Below, piece after piece: positions 11,268-21,604 of a DNA stretch of 64,000 nt; the first letter of the stretch is position 1; each line of letters begins with the position of its first letter. The stretch is from an uncultured Clostridia bacterium (GTDB lineage Bacteria > Bacillota > Clostridia > TANB77 > CAG-508). The stretch spans positions 62,001-126,000 of the forward strand of contig CAKMVZ010000006.1 of NCBI GenBank assembly GCA_928721915.1. The letters are read 5' to 3'. A model generated the notes under the pieces. That model searched no databases. It had not been told where the DNA came from and saw nothing but the letters and a program-made list of their open reading frames with translations. The translations under genes were made by a program, and so were the position numbers.

Positions 11268-12599
11268 ATGTTTGAAGAATATCCAAATTTTATTTATAAA
11301 GATTATAAAATAATAGAATCAGATAATAAAATAACTTTTAAGTTTAGCTTTGAAATAGAAGGTTTAGAAAATTTTAATCATGAAATAGAGATTTTAAAAA
11401 AAGACTTTAAATGGAAAAATTTAAAGTCTAAAATTTTAAAAAATATAGTTTTTAATTTAGGGTTAGTAGAGTCAATTAGTTATTTTAAAGCAACTTGTTC
11501 AAAAAATTATTATATTAAATGTGGAAAAATAGATAATTATCAAGAAGCATGGTTTAAAAAATTATTTTTCTTAGGTTTAGGTGAATTTAGATATAAAAAT
11601 AATATAAAAGCGCAAGAAGAAGATTTTGTTAATTTTTATAGTTTAGGAGAAAAAATAGAATTAGAAGAGGATAATAGTAAGCTAATGGGAATACTAATTC
11701 CAATTGGTGGAGGAAAGGACTCATGCGTAACAACAGAACTTTTAAAGAATAAGTTTAATAATATTGATTTATTTAGAGTTGGTATAAATGAAGTTTCAAT
11801 AAAGTGTGCTGAGGCTTCAGGATTTCCAAGAGAAAAAATAGTTGAAGTAACAAGAAAAATAGATAAAACATTACTTAGCTTAAATGAAAGAGGTTTTTTA
11901 AATGGGCATACTCCATTTTCAGCTATGATTGCCTTTTTAAGCTATAGTATTTCTTATATGTTAGGAAAAAAATATATAGCTCTTTCTAATGAAAATAGTG
12001 CAAATGAAAGTAATGTAGAAGGAGAAAATATTAATCATCAATATTCTAAAACTTTTGAGTTTGAAAATGATTTTAGAGAATATGCAAAAAGATACTTAAA
12101 ATGCCAGATTGAATATTTTAGTTTTTTAAGACCAATTAGTGAGCTTCAAATTGCAATGCTATTTTCAAGATTTAAAAAATATCATAAAGTATTTAAAAGT
12201 TGCAATGTGGGAAGTAAACAGGAACCTTGGGTTTGGTGTGGTAATTGCCCAAAATGTTTATTTGTTTATATAATTTTAAGTAGTTTTTTAAGTGAGGAAG
12301 AATTAAAATCAATATTTGGTAAAAACTTATATGAAGATGAAAAACTTTTAAAAACATTCATAGAACTTGCAGGCTTTGGAGAAATTAAACCATTTGAATG
12401 TGTAGGAACATATAGTGAGGTTAGATTTTGTATAAATAAAAATATTGAAAATAGAAAAAATGAAAATCTTCCATTTTTACTAAAATATTATAAAGAACAT
12501 TATAATTTAGAAAAAACAGATAATAATATTCTTAAAAGTTTTAATGAAAATAATAATTTACCAGAAAAATTTAAGGAAATTTTAAAGGAGAACTTATAA
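11268..12599 (+). CDS. murL: MurL-like UDP-MurNAc-L-Ala-L-Glu epimerase
   Basis: 443 aa. Carries a PP-loop-like IPIGGGKDSCVTTELLKNK (about 143-161) and the conserved LSNENSANESN plus NHQYSKTFEFE segments (about 240-264), and a Cys-rich CGNCPKCLF near 325. These are features I associate with MurL, which converts the L-Glu stem residue to D-Glu in UDP-MurNAc-L-Ala-Glu using ATP. The next gene, one base after the stop, is a MurD-family ligase, reproducing the MurD2-MurL pair known from Xanthomonas. Together they would bypass glutamate racemase. The assignment rests on motif memory and context. GAGAGGAG ribosome site. Confidence 0.75.
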   Translation: MFEEYPNFIYKDYKIIESDNKITFKFSFEIEGLENFNHEIEILKKDFKWKNLKSKILKNIVFNLGLVESISYFKATCSKNYYIKCGKIDNYQEAWFKKLFFLGLGEFRYKNNIKAQEEDFVNFYSLGEKIELEEDNSKLMGILIPIGGGKDSCVTTELLKNKFNNIDLFRVGINEVSIKCAEASGFPREKIVEVTRKIDKTLLSLNERGFLNGHTPFSAMIAFLSYSISYMLGKKYIALSNENSANESNVEGENINHQYSKTFEFENDFREYAKRYLKCQIEYFSFLRPISELQIAMLFSRFKKYHKVFKSCNVGSKQEPWVWCGNCPKCLFVYIILSSFLSEEELKSIFGKNLYEDEKLLKTFIELAGFGEIKPFECVGTYSEVRFCINKNIENRKNENLPFLLKYYKEHYNLEKTDNNILKSFNENNNLPEKFKEILKENL

Positions 12600-12600
12600 A

Positions 12601-13933
12601 ATGTCTTTAATTGAATTTTTAAAGGACAAAAATATTGTTATTTTAGGCTATGGAAAACAAGGAAAATCAACTTTTAAGTTTTTAAGAAAACATTTTCCAA
12701 ATAAAAAATTAACAATTGCAGATAAAAATGAAAATATAGATATAACAGATTTAAATAATGTTAATTTAAAATTAGGAGATAAATATTTAGAAAATATTGA
12801 AGAGTATGATTTAATTATAAAAGCTCCAGGTGTAATATTAAAGGATGAAGATATATCAAAATATAAAGATAAAATAATTACAGATTATGAGCTTTTGCTT
12901 AATTTTTCAAAAGCTAAAAAAATAGGAATTACAGGTACCAAAGGAAAAAGTACAACTAGTACTTTCTTATATAATGCTCTAAAAGATCAAGGTAAGAAAG
13001 CTTTTTTAGTGGGGAATATAGGAACTCCAGTTTTAGATGTAATAGATGAAATTTCAGAAGATTCATATGTTGTAATAGAAGTTTCGTCACATACTTTAGA
13101 ATTTGCAAAAAGATCACCAGATATTGCAGTTTTATTAGATATTTATCCAGAACATTTAGATCATTCTAGTATAGAGACTTATATAAAATCAAAGTTTAAT
13201 ATTGCAAGATTTCAAAATTCAAGTGATATTTTTATTTATAATGCTGAAAATGAAATCATGAAATCATATAATTTTAAATATAAAGAAAAAGATATAGGCG
13301 TATTTTTAAATCCAAATGGTATTAATATAAAAAATAAAGTATATTTAAAAAATAATCGGAATATATTTTAATGATATGTTTTTGATGGACTCAAGGGAAA
13401 ATCTAAAAGTAAAAGGAAAACATATGCTAAATAATATGATGTTCATATTAGGAATAGCAGTAATTTTAGGATTAGATATTAAAAAAACTATAGAAACAAT
13501 AAAAAATTCTAAACCACTAGAACATAGAATGGAATATGTAGGAAATTTTGATGATATAATTTATTATGATAATTCAATAGCAACTATTCCAATAGCTACT
13601 ATTGATTGCATAGAAGCCTTGCAAAATGTAAATACACTTATTTGTGGTGGAATGGATAGAGGTGTTAGTCAAAAAGAATTAATAGATTTTTTACTTAATT
13701 CTAGTGTTGAAAATATAATTTGCATGCCAGAGACAGGTAATATTATATATGAAGGTTTAAAAAATAATAAAAATGCAATTAAAGTAGAAAACTTAAAAAA
13801 GGCTGTGTGTGTTGCTAAAAAAGTTACTAAAAAAGGTGAAATATGTTTATTATCGCCTGCAGCTTCTAGTTATAATGAATTTAAAAATTTTGAAGAAAAG
13901 GGAAATTTATTTAAGAAGTTAATAAAAGAGTAA
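12601..13933 (+). CDS. MurD-family muramoyl-dipeptide ligase (MurD2-like), one CGGA site
   Basis: 443 aa after frame restoration. An N-terminal Rossmann-like domain (IVILGYGKQGKST) leads into the Mur ligase ATP loop GITGTKGKSTT (about 113-123), the VIEVSSHTLE and DIYPEHLDHS motifs of the central domain, and a C-terminal domain with HRMEYVG and SPAASSYNEF. It ligates glutamate onto UDP-MurNAc-L-Ala in the cytoplasm. Pairing with murL suggests L-Glu as substrate. Zero-frame CGG at 13357-13359 would stop the protein after 256 residues; CGGA as Gly253 joins both halves exactly. One base separates it from murL. Confidence 0.85.
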
Positions 13934-14064
13934 CATAATATTTTTATAGTTGACAAATTGATTATCAAAAAGTAGAAAACAATAAAAAACCCAAAAATAA
14001 ATGGTAATATTAATAGTAAAAAAACATTTTTTTGCAAAAAAATGAAAAAATATCCAATTTTATG

Positions 14065-14093
14065 TAGACAAATTATGAAAAAGGTGCTATAAT
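14065..14093 (+). promoter_or_regulatory. Extended -10 promoter for the SSB-like gene
   Basis: TAGACA (14065-14070), a 17-nt spacer, and TGC-TATAAT (14085-14093). A likely terminator-poor AT stretch (13934-14060) precedes it. Confidence 0.6.
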
Positions 14094-14172
14094 AAAGTTG
14101 TTTCATACGAAAAATGAACGAGATAAGGCACTTTAAATAGGATACAGTAGATAAATTTAAGGAGGAATTAAA

Positions 14173-14847
14173 TTGAATACAAATTATTCAGAAAATAACC
14201 ATTTAGTTTTGGTTGGAAAAATTGTAAGCGAACAAAAGTATAGCCATGAAATTTATGGAGAAAAATTTTTTAAGATTGATTTAGAAGTACTTCGTTTAAG
14301 TTCAAATGCAGATATAATTCCAATTACAATTTCAGAAAGATTAATTACTGGTATTAATTTAGGAATTGGAAATTATATTAAAGTTGAGGGACAATTTAGA
14401 TCTTACAATAATTATGAAAATGAAAGAAATAGATTAATCTTAACTGTTTTTGCAAAAGAAATAGTAGAAGTAAAAGAAGATGAAATTGAGAAAAATGAAA
14501 TTACAAATGAGGTTACATTAGTTGGATATATTTGTAAAAAACCTATTTATAGACAAACACCTTTTGGAAGAGAAATTGCAGATATATTATTAGCTGTAAA
14601 CAGAGCATATAATAAATCTGACTACATACCTTGTATTGCATGGGGAAGAAATGCAAGATTTTGTCAAAATATTGATGTTGGAACAGAAGTTAAGATAGTA
14701 GGAAGAGTTCAATCAAGAAATTATGAGAAAAAATATGAAGATGGTAGAGTAGAAACAAGAACAGCCTATGAAGTTTCAATAGCAAGTATGGAAATAGTAA
14801 ATGAAGAAAATACAGAAAAAGAAGAAGTTCAAGCAGAAATAGTTTAA
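14173..14847 (+). CDS. Tandem OB-fold single-strand DNA-binding-like protein
   Basis: 224 aa, TTG start after GGAGGAA. Two SSB-type OB folds in tandem: the first at about 8-98 (HLVLVGKIVSE ... IKVEGQFRSY), the second at about 113-208 (NEVTLVGYICKKPIYR ... IPCIAWGRNARF ... VKIVGRVQSRNYEKK). The second has the typical SSB pattern of WGR and RxYxxKxxDG. The acidic tail (EENTEKEEVQAEIV) could recruit partners as SSB tails do. It likely binds single-stranded DNA; not the canonical ssb, which has one OB fold. Confidence 0.8.
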   Translation: MNTNYSENNHLVLVGKIVSEQKYSHEIYGEKFFKIDLEVLRLSSNADIIPITISERLITGINLGIGNYIKVEGQFRSYNNYENERNRLILTVFAKEIVEVKEDEIEKNEITNEVTLVGYICKKPIYRQTPFGREIADILLAVNRAYNKSDYIPCIAWGRNARFCQNIDVGTEVKIVGRVQSRNYEKKYEDGRVETRTAYEVSIASMEIVNEENTEKEEVQAEIV

Positions 14848-14896
14848 TTAAAAATAATTATTTTTAGAAAAATTTGTGTGTAGTAAAAATAAATAG

Positions 14897-14937
14897 AAAA
14901 TAAAGCTTTAGTTTTGATTTACTAAAGCTTTATTTTT
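14897..14937 (+). terminator. Terminator after the SSB-like gene
   Basis: AAATAAAGCTTTAG / CTAAAGCTTTATTTTT: a 14-bp stem with a 10-nt loop and a T-tract. Confidence 0.85.
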
Positions 14938-14962
14938 CTATTTTAAATAACCTAAAATCTTC

Positions 14963-14991
14963 TTTACAAATTGTATAATAAAGTATATAAT
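14963..14991 (+). promoter_or_regulatory. Promoter for the 15066 operon
   Basis: TTTACA (14963-14968), a 17-nt spacer and TATAAT (14986-14991). A short hairpin TTTCC-GTAGT-GGAAA followed by T6 (15009-15029) lies between it and the ATG and could be an attenuator or a weak terminator. Confidence 0.6.
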
Positions 14992-15065
14992 AATTCATGA
15001 ACTTTAAGTTTCCGTAGTGGAAATTTTTTGTTTTAGAAAATTTTAAAAATTAAAAAGGAATATTT

Positions 15066-16800
15066 ATGGAAGAGGAATTGTCAAGTAGGAAAACAAAAGA
15101 AAAAGCTTTTAATAATAAGGATAGATTTGAAAAAAATAAAATTTCAGATAAAACTAGAAATATAATATTTAATCTAATTGCGATTTGCAGTATTTTAATT
15201 ATGGCAATTGCAGTTGCACCTAAAACAATGCAAAATGATACATATTATAATATAAAATGTCGGAGAATATCTTGTTCAAAATGGAATTTTTGGTCAAACT
15301 GAAGATCCTTTTTCATGGCACGATTTAAGTTATACTTGGCCACATTGGCTTTTTGATGTTTTGATATATTTTCTATACGCAGCTTGCGGAAACTTTTGGC
15401 AAGTTGGAATTTATATTATGACAATGATTCTTACTGCTATTTTAGGATTATCAATGTATAAATTATGTTTAAAAATGACTAAGGATAATAAAGTAATATC
15501 ATTTTTAGCAGCAATTTGTGGACTGTACATTATGAAACCATATATAGCAGCTAGAGCTCAGCTAGTTACATTTATTTTGTTTATATGGGAAATTTATTTT
15601 ATTGAAAAATTATTAGAAACAAATAAAAAACGTTATGGATTTGGAATTCTAGTGATTGCATTTTTAATAGTTCAACTTCATTGTGCAGTTTTTCCAATGA
15701 TATTTGTTTTTGCTGCACCTTATATTGCTGAATATTTATTTATTTGGTTAGTTGATTTAAACTTAGATGAAAAATTATTTAGATTAGGAGTTAAAATCTT
15801 TAAAAAATTTATTACATCTAAAGAGAAAAAAGAAAAGTTAGATAATTTAATTGATAAAAGTTTAAAAAATGAGGAATCAAAAAAAATAAAGAGAGAAAAG
15901 CATAGAAAAAATCCTTATAAAGTAATAGTAAGAAAAAATAAAGCCATTATTACTTTGATAATTTTTTTAATTTTAACAATTTTAATAGGATTTATAAATC
16001 CTATGGGAACAGGTGCTTTTACATACACTTATAAAATTTATCAAGGCAATACTACTGATTCTATAAATGAACATTTGCCTCTTACTTTAGCTGATAATAC
16101 GCCATATGCTGTAATGTTAATAGTTACTATAATATCTTTAGTTTTATTTGATGTAAAGGTAAGATTAAGTGATTTATTTATGCTAGCTGGAACAATTTTC
16201 CTATCATTTAATGCAAGGAGACAAGTTTCACTTGTTGTAATAATGGGAATGCCAATTTTAGCAAAAATAATTTCTGGTTTTATTGAGAAAAAAGATAAAA
16301 ATCTTTGTGAACTTATAAAAAAATTGTCAACAAGTATGATTGGTATAATTGTTATTATAGGGATAGTTACATATATTGGACAGGATATTTATTATCCAAA
16401 AGAAAATGATGAATATGTAAGCAAAACAAGTTATCCGGTAGAAGCTTCAGAGTGGCTAATTTCGTATATGAATGAAAATAATATTTCAAAAGAAGATTTG
16501 CATTTATATAATGAATATAATTATGGAAGTTATTTATTATTTAAAGATATACCTGTATTTATAGATTCAAGATGTGATTTATATACACCTGAATTTGGAA
16601 GTCAGAATGATATATTTTCAGATGCACTAGATGTTCCAGGATTAAATTCAGATTATGAAAATATTTTTGAAAAATATGATGTAAGATATGTTATGTTATA
16701 TTGTAGTTCAAGTGTAAATAATAATTTACATAATGATTCTAATTATGAGCTATTATATGATGATGGAAGTTTTGCAATTTATAAAAGATTAAATGCTTAA
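15066..16800 (+). CDS. Multi-spanning membrane protein, GT-C glycosyltransferase-like, one CGGA site
   Basis: 577 aa after frame restoration. About ten predicted transmembrane helices, with a basic cytoplasmic loop (about 245-295) and an extracytoplasmic C-terminal domain (about 455-577). An acidic Asp-Thr-Tyr motif after the first helix and a following PFSWHDLSYTWPHWLFD loop resemble the first periplasmic loop of GT-C lipid-linked sugar transferases. Zero-frame CGG at 15261-15263 stops after 78 residues; CGGA as Gly66 restores the motif region. The operon continues with lspA. Specific sugar or acceptor unknown. Confidence 0.65.
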
Positions 16801-16834
16801 TTTTAAAAAATTTATATTTATTAATGGAGATATA

Positions 16835-17296
16835 ATGGAAAATAAAAAACTTTTAAAAGTTTTGTTAATAACAATAATTTTATTAATTTTGATTGATCAA
16901 ATTAGTAAAATTTTAGTAATTAAATTTTTACCAGATGAAAAGATTTTAATTCAAAATGTTCTAGCTATTTCAAAAGTAGAAAATGAAGGAATTGCTTTTG
17001 GATTAAATAAACAAAATTTATCAAATATTATGCTAACATTTTTAGTTTTAGCTATTATAATAAGATTTTTAGTTACGCAAAAAAAGAATTTAAACTATAA
17101 AACTACAATTTTTATATCGATGATGATTGCAGGCGGAATTTCAAATGTTATTGATAGGATATTTAGAGGTGCAGTTTTTGATTTTATAAAAATTGGAGAT
17201 TTTCCAGTTTTTAATATTGCGGATAGTATTATTGTAATAGGTTGGATTTTATTTGTAATAGATTTAATAAGAAATATAAGAGAAATTTCAAAATAG
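16835..17296 (+). CDS. lspA: Lipoprotein signal peptidase LspA
   Basis: 153 aa starting at ATG 16835 (behind GGAGAT), rather than an earlier in-frame ATG at 16793 that overlaps the upstream stop. Four transmembrane helices. Signature segments ENEGIAFG, ISNVIDRIFRGAVFDF and FNIADSIIV carry the two catalytic aspartates (in NVIDR and NIADS). It cleaves lipoprotein signal peptides before the lipidated Cys. A PstS-like lipoprotein candidate occurs at 47939-48866. Confidence 0.93.
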   Translation: MENKKLLKVLLITIILLILIDQISKILVIKFLPDEKILIQNVLAISKVENEGIAFGLNKQNLSNIMLTFLVLAIIIRFLVTQKKNLNYKTTIFISMMIAGGISNVIDRIFRGAVFDFIKIGDFPVFNIADSIIVIGWILFVIDLIRNIREISK

Positions 17297-17306
17297 GAGG
17301 AGCAAT

Positions 17307-18067
17307 TTGCAAAGGGATTTAATTACAATATTTGGAGTAGATTTAGATAACATTACAGCAGATGAAGCAGGTCAAAGAACTGTAGAATTAGTAAAATCTA
17401 GCAATAAATCATGTAAAATAATAGTAGCACCAAATACAGAATTTATAATGATGGCTCAAAAAGATAAAGAGTTTTTTGATATATTAAAAAGTGCTAGCTT
17501 AGCAACTCCTGATAGTATAGGGGTAATAATTGGTGGAAAACTTCAAAAAAAGCCATTTAAAGAAAGAATTCCTGGACAATTATATTTTAGAAAAGCTATA
17601 GAATATGGAACAAAAGAAGGATTAACTTTTTATTTTTTAGGTGGGAAAGAAGGAATTGCTAAAAAAGCTAAAGAGAATGTTTTAAAAGATTTTCCAGATT
17701 GTAAAATTGTACGGTTATCATGAAGGTTTTTTTGAAAAGGATTCTGAAGAAGAGGTAATAAAGCAAATAAATGAATTACAGCCAAATGTTTTGTTTGTAG
17801 CTCTTCGGAGCTCCAATTCAAGAAAAATGGATTGCAAAACATAAGAAAGAATTAAAAGTAGATGTAGCAACAGGTCAAGGTGGAACTTTTGATTATGAAG
17901 CAGGAAGAATTCCTCGTGCACCCAAATGGATACAAAAAATAGGAATGGAATGGTTCTGGAGATTATGTAGGGAGCCTAAAAGAATTGTTAGAATGAGAGT
18001 TTTGCCGATTTTTTTAATTAAAATATTATTTAGTAAAGATAAAACAAAAAGTAAATGGGATAAGTAG
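17307..18067 (+). CDS. WecG/TagA/CpsF-family glycosyltransferase, two CGGN sites
   Basis: 252 aa after two frame restorations, the normal size for GT26 enzymes such as TagA. TTG start after GGAGGAG. Family landmarks: VAPNTEFIMMAQKD, ATPDSIGVI (catalytic Asp), YFLGGKEGIAKKA, and after the sites ALGAPIQEKWI, GTFDYEAGRIPRAPKW. It transfers ManNAc-type sugars onto lipid-linked acceptors in wall polymer synthesis. CGGT at 17712-17715 (Gly136) and CGGA at 17806-17809 (Gly167) must both be read as Gly; the first leaves the zero frame only three codons before a stop. Confidence 0.88.
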
Positions 18068-18076
18068 GAGATATTG

Positions 18077-18988
18077 ATGGAAAATATAAATGTTTCTATA
18101 GATGAAAAAGGGATAAGGATTGATAAATATATAAGTTTGAAGTTAAAAAATATTTCTAGAGCAAATAGTCAGAAAATGATTGAGAATGGAGATATTTTGG
18201 TAAATGATAAAAAAGTAAAAGTATCATATAAAGTAGAAGAAAATGATAGTATTAAAATAATTATTGAGGAACCAAAAGAATCTCATTTAAAACCTGAGGA
18301 TATTCCATTAGATATTGTTTATGAAGATGATGATATTGTTGTTGTAAATAAGCAAAAAGGTTTGGTTGTTCATCCAGGAAATGGAAATCCAGATGGAACT
18401 TTGGTAAATGCTATTTTAGCACATTGTAAAGGTTCTCTTTCAGGAATTGGAGGAGAATTAAGACCTGGAATAGTACATAGAATTGATAAAGACACATCTG
18501 GACTTTTAATTATTGCTAAAAATGATATGGCTCATCTTAACTTAGCTAAACAAATCAAAAATCATGAAATTAAAAAAATTTATCTAGCTTTAGTTAGGGG
18601 AAGAATAAAAGAAAAAGAAGCAACAATTGATATGCCTATTGCAAGAGATGAAAAAAATAGAATAAAAATGGCAGTGGATAAAAATGGAAAAGAAGCTATT
18701 ACTCATTTTAAAGTTATAAAAAAATATGAAAATTATACTTTTTTAGAGGTAAATATAGAAACTGGAAGAACTCATCAAATAAGAGTTCATTTATCTCAAA
18801 TTGGTTTTCCTCTTGTTGGTGATTCTGTTTATTCAAATGGAAAAAATCCTTTTGGCGTTAAAGGTCAAATGCTTCATAGTTATAAATTAGAATTTAAACA
18901 TCCTAGAACTGGAGAAGTTTTAAAATTAGAAGCAGAGCTTCCAAAGTATTTTAAAGATGTTTTAGAAAAATTAGATAAAGAAGGTTAG
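18077..18988 (+). CDS. RluD-family 23S rRNA pseudouridine synthase
   Basis: 303 aa. ATG at 18077 is preferred (GGAG at 18067-18070; a TTG lies one codon earlier). An S4 RNA-binding domain (about 14-70) and a catalytic domain with the RluA/RluD hallmark HRIDKDTSGLL (catalytic Asp), plus GRTHQIRVH and PLVGDSVY. It isomerises uridines in large-subunit rRNA. It follows the tagA-like gene by 9 nt and precedes the RluB-like gene by 12 nt. No CGG codon. Confidence 0.9.
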   Translation: MENINVSIDEKGIRIDKYISLKLKNISRANSQKMIENGDILVNDKKVKVSYKVEENDSIKIIIEEPKESHLKPEDIPLDIVYEDDDIVVVNKQKGLVVHPGNGNPDGTLVNAILAHCKGSLSGIGGELRPGIVHRIDKDTSGLLIIAKNDMAHLNLAKQIKNHEIKKIYLALVRGRIKEKEATIDMPIARDEKNRIKMAVDKNGKEAITHFKVIKKYENYTFLEVNIETGRTHQIRVHLSQIGFPLVGDSVYSNGKNPFGVKGQMLHSYKLEFKHPRTGEVLKLEAELPKYFKDVLEKLDKEG

Positions 18989-19000
18989 TAGTCAAGGAAA

Positions 19001-19722
19001 ATGGAGTGTAGGTTACAAAAATTTTTAGCAGATAATGGAATAGCATCTAGAAGAAAGTCTGAAGAACTAATATTACAAGGAAAAATAAAAGTAAATGGAA
19101 AAGTTATAAACGAATTGGGAATAAAAATAGATAGTACAAAAGACATAGTAGAATTTAATCGGTAAAGTAATAAAAAGTAGAAATAAAGAATATATTTATA
19201 TTTTACTTAATAAACCTATTGGATATGTTACAACAGTTAAGGATCAATTTAATCGTAAAACTGTGTTAGACTTAGTAAAAGTAAATAGAAGAATTGTACC
19301 TGTACGGGAGATTGGATATGTATACATCTGGTGCACTTATTTTAACAGATGATGGAGACTTTGTTTATAAAGTTACTCATCCTAAGCATGAAATTACTAA
19401 AACTTATACAGTCACTTTAAATGGAATTATAACTAGTAATGAAACTAAGCAATTAGAAAATGGAGTAATTATTGATAAAGTTTATAAGACAAGACCAAGT
19501 ATAGTAAAAATATTAAAAACAGATACAGAGAAAAATATTTCTAGAATTTCAATTACGATTCATGAAGGAAAAAATAGGCAAGTTAGAAAAATGTGTGAGG
19601 CTATAGGAAAGAAAGTTTTAGCTCTTCATAGAAGTAAAATAGGAGATATTGAAGTTAAAAATATTGAAATAGGAAATTGGAGATATTTAACTAAGAAAGA
19701 AGTTGAAAGTTTAAAAAAATAA
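19001..19722 (+). CDS. RluB/RsuA-family pseudouridine synthase, two CGGN sites
   Basis: 239 aa after two restorations, the expected size. Start ATG 19001 (MECRLQKFLADNGIASRRKSE) opens a standard S4 domain. CGGT at 19160-19163 supplies Gly54 and CGGG at 19305-19308 supplies Gly102, the glycine of the catalytic motif VGRLDMYTSGALILT. Later landmarks: KTYTVTLNG and EGKNRQVRKMCEAIGK. It modifies rRNA (family members act on 23S helix 80 or 16S). Without recoding, no fragment would contain the whole catalytic motif. Confidence 0.9.
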
Positions 19723-19735
19723 AAAATAAAAGTGA

Positions 19736-19764
19736 TTTACAAATAAATTAAATATTGATATAAT
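19736..19764 (+). promoter_or_regulatory. Promoter for the S1-domain gene
   Basis: TTTACA (19736-19741), a 17-nt spacer and TATAAT (19759-19764), 40 nt before the ATG; GAAGGAG follows at 19792. Confidence 0.65.
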
Positions 19765-19804
19765 AATTTGTACTTAAAAATATTTCATACGAAGGAGAAA
19801 AAAG

Positions 19805-20609
19805 ATGGGATGTTTTAATTTTATTCCAGAAGGCTGGAATGATAAAAGGGAAATATATGAATTAGGAACTATAAAAGAAGCTTATGAAACAGGAAAAACA
19901 ATTCAAGGATATGTTGATGAATGCGATTCTGATTGTAATTTATATATAAAATTAGGAAAAAATTTAACAGGGATTATTCCTAGAAAAGAAGTTGATTTAA
20001 CAAGTTGTGATGAACTAGGATTAACAAAGGCAAGTGTTTGTAGAAATAAATTAAATTCATTTGTACAGTTCAAAGTTAAAGAAATTCCGAATGATAATGT
20101 TGCAATTCTTTCTCGTAAAAAAGCTAATGAAGAAGCTTTGAATTGGATGGTTCAAAATTTACAAGTTCGGAACCGTTGTTAAAGGAATTGTAAGAAACAT
20201 GAGAAGATATGGTGTTTTTGTTGAAATTGGTTCAGGAGTTGTTGGACTTTTACATATAGAAGATATATCTGTTTCAAGAATAAAATCACCTGAAGATAGA
20301 TTTGCTGTTGGACAAAAAATTGAAGTACTAATAAAAGATATTGATAAAGAAAATAATAAGATAGTTTTATCATATAAAGAGCTTTTAGGAACTTGGGAAG
20401 AAAATCTTGAAGGTATTGAAGAAAAACAAGTTTTAAAAGGGATTGTTAGAGAAACTGATAAATATAAAAATGGTATTTTTATTGAAATTAAACCAAATTT
20501 AGTTGGTTTAGCTGAATATAAAGATGGTTATTATTATGGTCAAAGAGTTAATGTCTTTGTCAAAAAAATAATAAAAGATAAAAAGAAAATCAAGTTATTG
20601 ATTGTTTAA
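19805..20609 (+). CDS. S1-domain RNA-binding protein, one CGGA site
   Basis: 267 aa after restoration. It contains an incomplete N-terminal S1-like segment (TIQGYVDECDSDCNLYIKLG), a complete S1 domain opening VGTVVKGIVRNMRRYGVFVEIG and continuing VVGLLHIEDIS ... VLIKDIDKENNKIVLS, and a third partial repeat (VLKGIVRETDKYKNGIFIEI). The zero frame ends at CGG 20168-20170; CGGA provides Gly122, the first residue of the conserved VG-T/K-V strand. Probably binds mRNA or associates with ribosomes; resembles short Firmicutes S1 homologues. Confidence 0.8.
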
Positions 20610-20624
20610 AGGAGGTATTAGAAA

Positions 20625-21560
20625 ATGGTAGATGATGAAAATATTAAAACTACCGTTTCTCCATTCGCAATTAGGGAAGGAGAAATAAAAACTTTTGATG
20701 GAAAAGATGGATATGTTTCAATAAACCAGATTATCCACAAAATTAATTTAGGTCATATTTCAGAAATTCATTTTCAAATTTTAGAGTTAGTAAATGAATT
20801 TGAGTTTATGACTTCAAGACAAATTTATCAACTTTTAGTTCAAAAAGGAGTTGATATAAAATCACAAGACAAGCTAAACAATAAGCTAGATCAATTAGTT
20901 AAAACTAAGATTTTAACTAGATATTTCTTTACTTCAGAAGAAGGAAAAGGAATATATAGAATATATTGCTTAGAAAAAATGGGTAAATATTTATTAACAT
21001 CTAAAGAAATAGAGTGTTTCTGGCAACCAACAGATAATACAAAGCCTGTTAGTATGATTAAGAAAAGATTAGCTGGAAATCAAATTATAATTGCATATGC
21101 AAGAAAATCAAGTAATTTCTTAAGATACAGAGTAAAACCAGTTGTTACAGCTAAAACATTAAATAAAACTTTTAAACCACATGGAGAAGTTACTCTTGGA
21201 AAAGATAATAAAGAAATAAGTTTAATTTTTGAGTGTGTAAGAAGAGAAAAGGACTGGGAAATAAAATTAAAAGAAAGATTAAAACTTTACAAAGATTTCT
21301 ATGATCATTTTGTTTCCGGAGATTCTGGATATAAAATTCCACCTCAAATTATATTTGTTTGTGAAGATGATAAAAATATGATAGAAGTATTTAAAGAAAT
21401 AGTAATAAATAAAATTGAAATAGATAAAATGAAATTTTACTTTACAACAGATTTAAAACAAACTTCTGCTTCATTAGAAAAATCATTGGTGGAATTTGTA
21501 ATAGATGAAAAATCAGGAAAATATAAAGCTAAAAATGTTGAAATTAAATTTTTAAAATAA
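20625..21560 (+). CDS. Winged-helix protein, replication-relaxation-like
   Basis: 311 aa. Residues about 45-120 look like a winged helix (HFQILELVNEFEFMTSRQIYQLL ... LDQLVKTKILTRYFF, quoted in parts), followed by an alpha/beta domain about 150-300. This layout resembles the replication-relaxation family often encoded next to conjugation genes. That context is present: the convergent neighbour encodes a VirD4/TraG-like ATPase. DNA binding is likely; the exact role is unknown. ATG follows AAAGGAGGT 15 nt after the S1-domain gene. Confidence 0.55.
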   Translation: MVDDENIKTTVSPFAIREGEIKTFDGKDGYVSINQIIHKINLGHISEIHFQILELVNEFEFMTSRQIYQLLVQKGVDIKSQDKLNNKLDQLVKTKILTRYFFTSEEGKGIYRIYCLEKMGKYLLTSKEIECFWQPTDNTKPVSMIKKRLAGNQIIIAYARKSSNFLRYRVKPVVTAKTLNKTFKPHGEVTLGKDNKEISLIFECVRREKDWEIKLKERLKLYKDFYDHFVSGDSGYKIPPQIIFVCEDDKNMIEVFKEIVINKIEIDKMKFYFTTDLKQTSASLEKSLVEFVIDEKSGKYKAKNVEIKFLK

Positions 21561-21562
21561 TA

Positions 21563-21602
21563 AAAAAATACTAACTTAAAATTTTTAAGTTAGTATTTTT
21601 TT
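21563..21602. terminator. Bidirectional terminator
   Basis: AAAAAATACTAACTTAAAA / TTTTTAAGTTAGTATTTTTT: a long perfect stem between convergent genes ending at 21560 and 21605. Confidence 0.88.
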
Positions 21603-21604
21603 AT

